From Cryptomeria japonica (taxonomy: Eukaryota; Streptophyta; Pinopsida; Cupressales; Cupressaceae): 64,000 nucleotides of DNA. The notes beneath the pieces are model-generated. The model had not been told where the DNA came from, searched no databases, and saw only the letters and a program-made list of their open reading frames with translations. The stretch lies in assembly GCF_030272615.1 (NCBI RefSeq), contig NC_081413.1, positions 102,820,239 through 102,884,238 on the forward strand, in the 5' to 3' direction. Both the position numbers and the translations under genes were made by a program. Shown here piece by piece: positions 33,559 through 43,759 of this stretch (position 1 is the stretch's first letter; each line of letters opens with the position of its first letter).

Positions 33559-34810
33559 TGTAGACACCTAAAAATGTCTCATTGATCATGTACTAATTAT
33601 TCCTCTAATTGATTAAATAATTATTTAATTATTTAATTAAGTTAATTAATCTTATTCTTCTATTTCATATTTCCTCATCATCTTACTAATTATTTCTATT
33701 TCTTATTCTTTCATCATTTAATCATTTAACCATGTTCTAATATTAATTAAATAATTATTATTTAATTAATTCTGATTAATTCCCCAATTTAAATAATCTT
33801 TATTGTTTAAATAAATTCTATTTTCAATTTCTATCTCTAATCATTTAATCATTAACCCTTTTCTAAATATTAATTAAATATTAATTATTTTAATCCTTTA
33901 ATTAAAATAATCTTTATTATTTAATTAAAGTTCATTTCTAAAATAATTAAATAGTTTCTTTAAATTATTTAATTAGCTAATTAATTCTTCAATTCCAAAT
34001 CCCTAAATTCTAATTTCATTAATTCTCCTAATTTCATCTAATTTCATTAATTCTTCTAATTTCTCTTACATGTGCATGATTTCAAAGATCAAATTGAAAA
34101 TCAAAGCCAAGTTCTAAATATATTCAAATACTAAAATTGAATAAATTCAATTATTTGAATTAAATCTCATGCAAAGATTAAATTAAAAATCTAAGTTAAA
34201 GTGCAAGCACATGCTAAATTAATTAATTTAATCAATTAATTAATTAATTCAATTATCTCTCCAATCTCTATTTTCATCTTCTAGTTAGTATTTTCTAAAT
34301 AAAGCTTTCTTTGTCATCCTCTTTATTTCCTCCAATCATTCTTTTTCTTCCCTCAGTCATCTTTTTCTCAATTAGTTGACTCATTTAATCTATTCAATCT
34401 ATTCTATTTCACCTCTAAATCAGTAGTTCAACTATCAATGTTCATGTGAGCTCACCTGAGTTCCACCTCTTGATCAGTCTGTTCCACCTTTCAATCAATT
34501 CTCTCCAATAATCTATAAATTGAGCATTCAATCTCCATTCTCAAAAATCACAAACTTTGAAACTTTGTGTCATTTGCAGGTTGCCAGCGCAATATCTGAG
34601 AGCCATCATACCACAGAGAAGAGATGAACAATGGAAGCTATATGCAATCATGGAATAGGGAGTTTTGATTAATATATTTTACATTCCTATTACTTATTTG
34701 CATTATTTCATTATCTGTTTGTTGAATTCTTTGATTAGATAGGGATTCATGATTTCCCTTTGAATTCTTATTGATATACTTGGATAAAGATGAATTTTGC
34801 AAGTGCGACA
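33559..34810 (+). repeat. 5' LTR of C
   Basis: TGTAGACACC...GTGCGACA, 1252 bp. The first 450 bp are rich in TTAATTAA and ATTATTTAAT words. Homology to the 22010 LTR includes the TATA site and the AGAGCCA...GAACAATGGAAGC segment downstream of it. Confidence 0.85.
34514..34520 (+). promoter_or_regulatory. TATA-like box in the C LTR
   Basis: TATAAAT at the position aligned with TATAAAA at 22702. Confidence 0.6.
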
Positions 34811-34830
34811 TTTTGGTGAACCTAATGTGA
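34811..34830 (+). promoter_or_regulatory. C primer-binding-site-like sequence
   Basis: TTTTGGTGAACCTAATGT follows the LTR directly and matches the F site at 16 of 18 positions. I do not assign the tRNA. Confidence 0.65.
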
Positions 34831-35203
34831 ACAACAACTAATTAACCTTCTCTGTTTTATGTGTTATTTTTGTAGATCGTACAGATTTTTTCCTTTTTTG
34901 CATGTTTTGCATGAATTTCAAGACAAATCTCTTCGTCATGCGTTCATGTTTAGATCATTACGCAATTGCATAGACAAGACTATGCAATCGACCTTTCGAG
35001 GTCACACAATTGCCCTTTCATAATTACGTAATTGACCTTTCAGGATCACGCATTCACTCTGATATTATTACACATTTGCTTGGAAAATTGTTATGTTATT
35101 TTTATTCTTATTTCCTTCTTGTTCTCTGATCTATGTAATTCTGCATGAAATTCAGTAAATTTGGAAACAAATTATTTTTATTGCATGTTTTTATAACAGT
35201 TTA
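34831..35203 (+). other. C leader, first part, with CGCAATTG-like words
   Basis: Words such as ACGCAATTGC, TGCAATCGACC, ACACAATTGCC, ACGTAATTGACC and ACGCATTCAC recur between 34960 and 35060. No ORF. Confidence 0.5.
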
Positions 35204-35458
35204 TGGCACGTAAGGTACAATTTAGGATTTCAGGTGCTAGAAGAACAAAGGAACAAAGAAGGTAGGCCAGAAGCTATCAGAAAATTCTCAAAGTTGAAAA
35301 GAAGATACAATATTGGGAAGACCAACTAGCCATCGATAGATACAACAACTTAGTTCTCTCATATTGGGTGAAATACAATTTGATTAACATTGAATGGATG
35401 ATTAGGGATCTAGCTAGGGCCTCACAATCTGTTTTGCAGGTTTCTGATGAAGTTTAGT
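35204..35458 (+). pseudogene. C small leader ORF
   Basis: ATG 35204 opens MARKVQFRISGARRTKEQRR, then one TAG and about 63 further codons to TAG 35456-35458. It is basic at the N-terminus and amphipathic after that (KILKVEKKIQYWEDQLA). It may be the first coding segment of the C product: an AACAG acceptor-like sequence lies just upstream and GCAGGT near the end. No family recognised. Confidence 0.35.
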
Positions 35459-35484
35459 TTCATTTTTTTTTTGTGTTATTTGCC

Positions 35485-35635
35485 TGTCTATCACGCAATC
35501 GCCTTGTTATCATCACGCAATCAACCAATTAGTATCACGCATTCACTTTGTCAAGATCATGCATTCGGCCTGACAGTATTACACAATCGCCTATGCAGGT
35601 TCACGTAATCACACTGGTATCATCACACATTCGTT
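35485..35635. repeat. Array of TCACGCAATCG-like words in the C leader
   Basis: Seven variants of (A)TCACGCAATCG or ATCACGCATTC occur at about 20-25-bp spacing. The same word type is in 34960-35060 and, as CAATTGTGCA, in the D leader. Confidence 0.65.
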
Positions 35636-35774
35636 TCTATCAATTTTGGTTCTCTATTTTCTATTGATTTGATTTTAGTGCTAATCATCTGTTTGTAGCC
35701 TATGACGAATTTACAGAAAGAATCAGATTAGTATTAGATCAATTTAACTCATACTCTCACACTTCACCTTTTGG

Positions 35775-35950
35775 TGCTTAAAATCAATAATGGTTAAAAT
35801 TGACATGCATGTATAACACTTCGAATTGGGCTTAAAATCAACAATGGTTAAAATTGACATGCATGTCTTCACATTTTGGTTTGGTATTTAAAATTGACAT
35901 GCATATGCATATTCAACACTTCAATTTGGTCTTTAAAATGAACGTGAATC
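35775..35950. repeat. Three degenerate tandem units of about 55-65 bp
   Basis: TTAAAAT(C/T)...AATGGTTAAAATTGACATGC is repeated, with ACACTTC(G)AATT(G)GG between copies. The third copy is shortened. Confidence 0.7.
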
Positions 35951-35959
35951 AGGTTGCGT

Positions 35960-36890
35960 ATAGATTAAATAACATTTGATTTTCTTAAGGGAAAGAACTT
36001 TTATCATGTTTGGGGTGAACCTACTATTGCATTAACTAACTTTCCACCTGCCTTTGGGGTCTTGGGAGAAAGGAAGGAGATGACAACGACACTCAATTTT
36101 ATTTTATTTCACATAGAGAGGGGTATCTTTGACTGGGGATTTCATCACCTCACAAAGGTACTTGGCATTGGGATGCGTTGGGGATATCATCTCTCCCAAC
36201 ATACTCTTGAGTGGGTTTTTCGAGCTGCTATATAAACATACTAGTCAGACGGCTAGAGTGTTGAGTGAATTCGATGTATGTGCGGGCCTTCCCTGCACCA
36301 ATAATCTCAACTAAAGCCTTAAGTGGCTTGCTCTGAGAATCTATCGTTGGATCGGGATCCCTCAAAATTTTACAATAAGAACCAACTTAGTAGCCCAAAA
36401 CTCTACATTCTGTAATTCTGGGAGTGCAGATCGTACCCCATAGATACCCTTCATGTACCTTTCATTATGATACAAAAATCCCTTGGTTATAAGATCTTCA
36501 GATCTTTGGGTTAAGAGAGACTGGCATGCCCGAGAAGTGTGTGCCATGGAGTGGAGCCAGTGCTGCCAGACTCTCTATTTGTTCATTTTGTTTCAGTATT
36601 TCGTAAGGGCCTCATTTGAATGGTTTCCAATTTCTAGCCTAAGCTTGTCTTCTGTGTCTTTATATGTATCGTTGTATCAAACTAGTATTGAGTCAGTCAT
36701 TTGGGCTATTTCAGGCCCTATCTTGTGTATCTCTGAATTCTCTGAGATTGTTTGAGAAACCAGTTCAGTCAACTATATTTACCTCCAAACAATTGTTCTC
36801 AGACTTGGAAAAACACAAAGCTTGTCCTACACATGGAACTACTGAAAACAATGTCCATTTTTTGAAATGTCAAAACCCAAAGGTTTATAC
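35960..36890 (+). other. C leader, coding-looking but unrecognised
   Basis: Between about 36000 and 36560 several plus-strand frames look protein-like (for example FHIERGIFDWGFHHLTKVLG, then RWGYHL) but are broken by frequent stops. I cannot tell a decayed ORF from chance. A TATATAA sits near 36229. No known domain. Confidence 0.3.
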
Positions 36891-36894
36891 ACTT

Positions 36895-37330
36895 GTGACC
36901 ATAGGTAGTCCTTTCATAGTCCTCATTTACGTCCTTACTATCATCCATAGTCCTTGCATAGTCCTCATTTACATCCTAAGTCCTTGCATAGTCCTCATTT
37001 ATGTCCTTAATATCGTCCATAGTCCTTGCATAGTCCTCATTTACATCCTTACTATCGCCCTAAGTCCTTGCATAATCCATATTTACGTCCTTACTATCAT
37101 CCTAAGTCCTTGCATAGTCCTCATTTACATCCTTACTATCATCCTAAGTCCTTGCATAGTCCTCATTTATGTCCTTACTATCATCCTAAGTCCTTGCATA
37201 GTCCTCATTTACATCCTTACTATCATCCGTAGTCCTTTCATAGTTCTCATTTATGTCATTACTGTCATCCTAAGTCCTTGCATAGTCCTCATATATGTCC
37301 TTAGAAGTTGCATAAATCCTTGCATCATCC
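36895..37330. repeat. 42-bp minisatellite, about ten copies
   Basis: The unit contains AGTCCTTGCATAGTCCTCAT. Starts at 37021, 37063, 37105 and 37147 show an exact 42-bp period, with diverged or shortened units on both sides. Because 42 is a multiple of three, several frames stay open through the array and encode 14-residue repeats. This is a by-product of the period and not evidence of a protein. Confidence 0.9.
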
Positions 37331-37964
37331 TCATTTGTGTCCTTATTATTGTCCTCGTTTACGCCATTATTATCATTCTCATTTATAGTCCTTGTCTACA
37401 CTTCATATATGTCTGTCTTAGTTTGTCATCATTTGCATAATCATCCTAGAAAGCCATACCCCAAATGTCCAAAACACAATCAAAGGATCAATTAAACTCA
37501 ACCTCAACTCAAACAAGTTTGCCAAGTTCAACAAATCAAACATTATCGCATTTAGAGAAATGGAGAAAACATCTTACATGTTGTGATCCTAGGTCCAAAC
37601 CAATTAATAAAACATCATGGATTGGAATTATTCATTTCTTAGGGAAGGTGGAGGATTCATCCCTTCCATTCCTATTCCATCACCATCCATAGAAACCTTA
37701 GCTCAACAGATCAAGACTTTGCAATAGCAAGTGATAGACATGACTAGTCCTAACAACCATAGGGGCTGGTTAGAAAAAATGATAATAGAAGTGATGACCA
37801 CAAGGGAATCAGTATCAGGACAACCTTCTTCTTCTTATGAGACCATTCAAACATGCCAACCTTCATTCTTAAACAAAATTGTTCCTACCTCAGTTCAACC
37901 AACATTAGAGTCATGTAAACCTTCTTTTTACTTCAACCCACTATATCAATCATACCAATCATAT

Positions 37965-38180
37965 CAACCCAACAATCAAACCCCTTTCAACTAAAATCAA
38001 ACCCCATCCAACCAAAGTCCAAATCAAAATTCACACCAACCCAACAATCAAACCCCTTTTAACCAAAATCAAACCCCATTCAACCAAAGTCCAAAACAAA
38101 ATTCATATCAACCCAACATTCAAAGTACCTCTTTCGACCACAATCAAACCCCTTTCAACTAAAATCAAATCACTTTCAAC
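37965..38180. repeat. 72-bp coding repeat, about three copies
   Basis: CAACCCAACAATCAAACCCC and its continuation recur at 37965, 38037 and (degenerate) 38109, an exact 72-bp period equal to 24 codons. B has only a short NQTPFN doublet at the same place, so the array differs in length between family members. Confidence 0.75.
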
Positions 38181-38974
38181 CAAATCCTAAATCAACCATA
38201 TCTATCCACCATTTCATAATCCCCTGAAGTCACACAAGACAAATCCATGTCATCTCTATCTAATAACACAACCTCCCAATGGCTATCCATCATACAAATC
38301 CAATCTAATTCAAGTCATGATTTAGAGGATCTCATTCAAAATCCTTCTTCATCAGGCCAAAATATTGAAACATTCCAACAATCTCCCATGCATTTGCAAA
38401 ACTCCTTCCTTGTGTCAAGAGGATGATCCAAAATCAAAAGAAATAAGTCTTGAAACAAATAAAGATCAAGAACAATTGCTTCCATCCTACCCAATTTTTG
38501 ATCAAGATCCCACCAACCAAGAATCTTATGATGATCCCCTCGCTCTTTTCTATTCCATTCATAATCAAACCCTTCCATCTCAAGAAAAAAGTGTCCTTTC
38601 AAGTCCCATCCACATCCACCTCCTAAGCAAGATCAAGACATCCCTTCCATCCTCCCTAATAATCCCTTTACAAACCAAGATCAAATCATACCTTTACCTT
38701 CATGTCCTAAACAATATCCCATTATTTCTTCAAATCTTGATCAAGGTTCCTCAACCCCTTCATCTCCTTGTCATATTCCTTCATGTTCTTCACAATATTC
38801 CCTCTCAAACAAACTTACCATTTCTCCTAGTCACCCTAATGATCCCAATCCCTCTACACAAGCTGTTCATGAACCCCTTATCAATGAAATCACCAATCTA
38901 GATCATACTACATAGAGCAAATTGTCAACAATTGTATGTGTGCCATCATCAAATGCTAATGTAGTGACAAAAAC

Positions 38975-38979
38975 AAACA
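38975..38979. repeat. Target-site duplication of E (left)
   Basis: AAACA before the TG of the first LTR; repeated at 62673-62677. Confidence 0.9.
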
Positions 38980-41823
38980 TGTGAGGCCCTACCCCGACCC
39001 ATCCTATCTCTTTAGTTATTTTTATTTTGGAACTATTTTGGATGCTAGTCTTTGACACACTATGGATAGAGAACTTTACATGGTCCCACGATTTTGGTAA
39101 CATTGATATGTATGGATGCTTCATTTCTATGCCTTGTGGATTATAGAATATTATATGATTCTAGATTAGGGTAATATTGTGATGATGCAAGTTATTATCT
39201 GAATTTCAGGATTTGTTATAATGTTAGAAAAATGTTCGCATATCTTGTAGATGGATCAAATTTTGAGGATTATGATGAAATTGCTTTGATTTGTGACAAA
39301 TCGTATTTTATAATGTCAAGTCCTTGCAGAATGAATGTAATATATTCTGATTTTGTGTTATATATTATATGAGGCTATTTGGGAAGTACTAATGTTTAAA
39401 TTGAGATGTGCAGGAAATTATCCATGTGACCATGGAAATATTAGGGAGAATCAAGTCTAGGCCTATGTGCGTTAGTAAAACCAGGGGTTGTCTATTTGGA
39501 GAGACAACACCCCGTATGTATTGTATTTTATTCGTAAATGTAAAATGTTGCATGAGTGTAAATTGTAATTATTGAATTGTTTAAATTGTTTTAGGGACAA
39601 TTGCCATGTATGTAATTGTGATGTGGAATTATGTTGAAGTGTCACTTGACACCTATGTAGTATGTTGTGTTGGCAAATTGTCTTGTCACCTTTTTGGAAA
39701 GTTTTATTTTTGTTAATTGTTATATCTCCTAATTATCCTTGAAAGAACCAAGAAATCTAGGTTAGTGAGCCACAAGGAAGGTCAACTCAGAGTTGACCCG
39801 TAGGTTAACTTCAGGCGGACTTTCTGAAGGTCAAATCAACTCCTAGAGTCAATTTTAGAGCTTTTCTATTAGGCCTCATGGGGTACCTATGGGTGAAGGC
39901 CAAAATTGGCCATGTGTCTTTCCCTTAGGACTTGTTTAACCACCCAAAAAAGTGGTTTTACCAAGATGGACGAATTCCATCTATAGGAGTGCCATCCTTG
40001 GTAGCATAACCTTCTTGGAGATAGTAATCCCTCTTCCCCATTTCATTTCCCTTCTCTAGACACCTAGGTTAGGGAGTGTGTAAGACCTAGGGAAGACCAA
40101 CCCAATGGGGGATCTCTCACTCTATCCAAGAGGTTGGAAGGAGTGAGAGAGGCCTTCTTAGGCTAAGAATGGAAGCTTAGTGAGCTAATCACCCACTCTC
40201 CATCCTTGGAGATTTTTTGGAAAAACTTGGGAGGAAAAACCAGTTGGAGGAATAGGGAATTTGGGGGCCAAAGAATTGCAGAAAGTTGTGTGGATTGGGC
40301 AGCTCATCTCCAACTAAATTTAGCATACCTATTGGCAGAATAAGGTTGGTTTTTATCTCCTCTTGTTTATGTTGTTTATCTTGGTTTATGTTGTTTGTTG
40401 AAGGAAAGAAATGCTTGTAAAGGGAGTGTTTATGTAAATTGTTGTTGAAAAAAAAAAAAAAAGTGTAGTTTCATTTCTATGTTTTTTTTGTTTGTGTTCT
40501 TGTTTTGGGAGTGTCCAAGATCTTCTACTCTTGGGAGAGTAGGATGATCTTGGGGTGGAAGAAGCATGACAGCCTTGGGTGAGAGGCTCTCCTTAAGGAG
40601 AGTGGTCTCAAGGGTGTCCTTTGTGACCCTTGCTGCATAGCCTTGTGTATGCATTTGGGGGTCATAAGGGGAGAGAATATGGCTTTGAGCCTTTGGGGGG
40701 CATAAGGTGTGTGGGATGAATCTGTTGTGTATTTTGTGTTGCCATGAGGTGGCTTGAGTTATATTTTGGCTGCAGTCTCCCCAATGGTACTTGGTCCACT
40801 TCCACCCATAGATTGATCATCACAAAGTGTGGTGAAAGTGTAGCTTGGGATGGGAAGGTGTATGTCTGTGTGTTTGCCCTATTGTTGTGTTGTATTGCTT
40901 GGTTGTAACCCCGTCTAGGTCTTGATTCTCCTAGCTCGGGGGTGGCTTCTGGTAAGCCTAGGCTGGGAGGTGAGCATCCCATGGTCACAGTCCTAAATTT
41001 TACTTGCAGGTGGCTTGGGAAAAAGACTAGGAGTTGCAGATTGTTGTGTTGCAAACTTTTATTCAGATTTCTGATTTCTATTTAAAAGCAGAAAAGCAAG
41101 AAGAAAATGTAATCTTTATGATTTGTAGCAAAAAAAAAATGTATATGTAAATAGAGGACTTTAGATTGTTTTTCTGTTATCCTCTGTACAAGATTAGGAA
41201 TGAAAAGGCTGATTAGTCTATTTACCCATTTTATATATGGGTCATTGTAAATTTAAAATCTGGAAAGCAATGTAATTTTTATTTATATTATGATATCTAA
41301 TGTGTTGCTGAAGACTGCATCTAAACCTAGTTTGTTCACTTGTTTATTTACTGCAATATTAAAGAAAAGAAAAGAAAAATGCATTAGGTTTCATGGGTTA
41401 CTTGCATAGTTTAGATTACTGTTATTTTATGACTGTCTGTTAAAAAGAAAAGAGAACTAGTGTTGTTCTATTTCTGAAGAAAGTAGGATGTTTGACTATT
41501 AAATAAAAGAAAAAAAAAATAGACCTATTCTAAATGCTGTTAGAAGACAAAAAACAGAATGTAAATGGTTAAAATCTCAAATCAATATAAGGGTTTTTAG
41601 CCCTATTATTTCAACATTTAATCATATATATATATATCTATAGGTATATAAGTATATATATTGAAAATATATACCTATATATATATGAATATATATATAT
41701 ATAAATTCCTGTATGTGCATACCCCTGTAACAATGAAATAAAAGATATATAATCTGAATCCTGTGCATCCCTGTTACTAAACATATAAAAGTATTGCAGA
41801 ATAACCTTCTTAATCATATATAT

Positions 41824-41878
<55 letters not shown>

Positions 41879-41964
41879 CATATTTCTGTATCAGAAAAAC
41901 ATACTCTGTGGATGCCTGTAGAAAAAAAAAAGATATTGCATATTTATATGAGATACTGTGCACC

Positions 41965-42001
<37 letters not shown>

Positions 42002-42094
42002 GTATTAAAAAAAAATAAAAATCGCATCATATAACATTTGAAAACCCACGAAATAACAAAATGGTTTTCAAAAAAAAAAAGGGAGACACGTGGG

Positions 42095-42297
42095 CCACTG
42101 TGTGTAACACAGTGGACGGCCACGACCGAGCCACTGTGCTACACACAGTGGGCGGCGCAGAAGGGCACCGCACTGTGTGTAACACAGTGGGCGGTCGCGG
42201 CCGCCACTATGCTACGCACAATGAACGGCGCCCGCCACTGTGTGTATACACAGTGGGCAGCGGCTATGCCGTCCGCCACTGTGTGTATGTACAGCGG
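42095..42297. repeat. GC-rich palindrome array in LTR 1 (six units)
   Basis: Six imperfect inverted repeats of about 21 bp, such as CCACTGTGTGTAACACAGTG, are spaced about 41 bp apart by GC-rich linkers. It is a GC island in AT-rich surroundings, about 140 bp upstream of the TATA-like box. Confidence 0.9.
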
Positions 42298-42406
42298 CGC
42301 CCGGAACCTCTCCGCACTTCCTCTGCCTCATCACATTTGGAAACCCTCCGCCGTACCTGCAATATCCCTCGCTCGAAAGAAAACGAACAATAAAATATAG
42401 GGGTTT

Positions 42407-42510
42407 AATAAACCCTAACCCATTTCGGGTTACGGTATAAAATGATAAAAAAATAAAACAAGTGTAATATATAAAAATGCAACCCTAACCCAATTTCGGG
42501 TTAGGGTTAG
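42407..42510 (+). promoter_or_regulatory. Putative promoter of LTR 1: paired teloboxes and TATA box
   Basis: AAACCCTAACCC followed by CGGGTTACGG and TATAAAA (42436-42442), then a second pair AACCCTAACCC / GGGTTAGGGTTAG at 42481-42510. Telobox-type motifs (AAACCCTAA) are promoter elements in plants. In LTRs 2 and 3 the first inverted arm is GGGTTAGGG; LTR 1 has C for G there. Confidence 0.6.
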
Positions 42511-42520
42511 CATTTTAAGA

Positions 42521-42558
<38 letters not shown>

Positions 42559-42818
42559 AATTTAAATTGGAATTTTAAACTTGGGTTTTAATGTATATAT
42601 TGGGGTCAATTTAATAATGGAATTATTATATGTCCATTTAAATTGGGATTTTAAACTTTGATGTTAATATATATACATTTGGGGTCAACTTAATAATGAA
42701 ATTATTATATGTCCATTTAAATTGGAATTTTAAACCTTGATGTTAATATATATACATTTGGGGTTAATTTAATAATGAAATTATTATATGTCCATATATT
42801 GGAATTTTAAACTTGGAT

Positions 42819-42882
<64 letters not shown>

Positions 42883-43590
42883 GGGTTAATTTAATAATGG
42901 AATTATTATATGCCCTTTTATTTTTTAGGGGATTAAAATTTTAAAATTAAAGGGATTTAAAAACAAAGGGGTTATTATAGTTGGATACACCATACATTAA
43001 ATCGATTAATTTATTTAATTAATCAATAGATTTTCCCCAAATATATTTGGACGTTAGGAAAATTTGAAAGGAGGAATTTGTAAATTTATGAACCTTAAGC
43101 CCTTGAGACCGATTTTTGGTCGGATTGAAATTTAATTGACAAAATCAAGGGATTTAGGGAAAATTAGAATTGGCCTTAGCTTATTGTCGGTTTTAGTGGG
43201 CAAATGACATTGTAGTAATTCGAACCCTCATTGGTTGGATGTATATAATAATTTCGCATGTGCATCAATTAATTAATAGCATTATCCTTATATGGATTGG
43301 GAATGATTTAATACAATAAGATAATCAATTATCCCTTGATTTAATTAGCGACATCTTGTCGTAAGTAATTGAGCTAGCTAACTAATCCGCGATGCTAATT
43401 AATCCCCTCCCAACAAGTCGCTCGCTCGAGTTGGTTAATTTACCCAACCTTAGAAGTAAGTTTATTTACATCCTAGATAAGGCAAAACTTTAGTAAAGTT
43501 ATTATATTATAGAATATGTTGCGAGTTCATGACGTCAAAAAAAAAATTTGTTGTTCCGTTTTTGTGCCCTAAAGTTTGGGCACGACATTC

Positions 43591-43602
43591 TGGTATCAGA
43601 GC
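43591..43602 (+). promoter_or_regulatory. E primer-binding site, copy 1
   Basis: TGGTATCAGAGC, three bases after LTR 1. Confidence 0.9.
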
Positions 43603-43759
43603 AAGGTTTCCGACACTAGGAACCTTTCTCCATTACGTTTCGCTTTAACTATCCAAATTAATCAAATATTTTCTTAAAAAGAAAATAAAAATATAAATAT
43701 ATGAAAGTTAAATTATTTAATTAATTGTTTATTTATTTTATTTTTGTTTCCTCATTAGG

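Larger units (their letters stand above)
37465..38979 (+). pseudogene. C unknown Pro/Ser/Asn-rich ORF, first part
   Basis: Homologous to the B ORF. ATG 37465 opens a Ser/Thr/Gln-rich segment. After a frame change, FIPSIPIPSPSIETLAQQIKT aligns with B, then TSPNNHRGWLEKM, then a 72-bp repeat region encoding NQTPFN units, then a long Pro/Ser region ending VHEPLINEIT just before the E insertion. At least three frame changes and several stops are present. The last segment (ANVVTKTN) reads in frame across the E insertion site into 62678, so E split this ORF. Function unknown; a gag-like role is only a guess. Confidence 0.6.
38980..43587 (+). repeat. E LTR 1 (4608 bp)
   Basis: TGTGAGGCCC...GGGCACGACA. 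Contains AT microsatellites at about 41624-41703, 41817-41884, 41967-41999, 42525-42554 and 42826-42879, a GC-rich palindrome array at 42095-42297 and a TATA/telobox block near 42410-42510. From the TATA position U3 is about 3.45 kb. Minus-strand ORFs of 74 and 130 codons at 40430-41054 recur in all LTRs only because the LTRs are near-identical; I do not call them. Confidence 0.95.

Noticed and set aside
33559-34810. LTR as the 3' LTR of D
   Set aside because: No purine tract precedes it, it cuts an open frame, and it is followed by a primer site.
36895-37330. Regular repeats considered as a CRISPR array
   Set aside because: Units are contiguous tandem repeats without unique spacers, in plant retrotransposon DNA.
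36664-37440. 258-codon hydrophobic ORF resembling a membrane protein
   Set aside because: It is a frame kept open by the 42-bp minisatellite; another frame of the same array is also open with different repeats.
40430-41054. Minus-strand ORFs of 74 and 130 codons in LTR 1, repeated at 49987-50545 and 59562-60120
   Set aside because: Recurrence only reflects near-identical LTRs; composition is low in structure, contains a poly-Phe run from a T/A tract, and shows no domain.
42038-42400. Overlapping plus-strand ORFs of 110-120 codons with CVTQWA-type repeats, also in LTRs 2 and 3
   Set aside because: Produced by the GC-rich palindrome array; several frames are open at once and no domain is seen.
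42407-42510. Interstitial telomere repeat
   Set aside because: Only short inverted AAACCCTAA-type motifs, no tandem array; better read as promoter motifs of the LTR.
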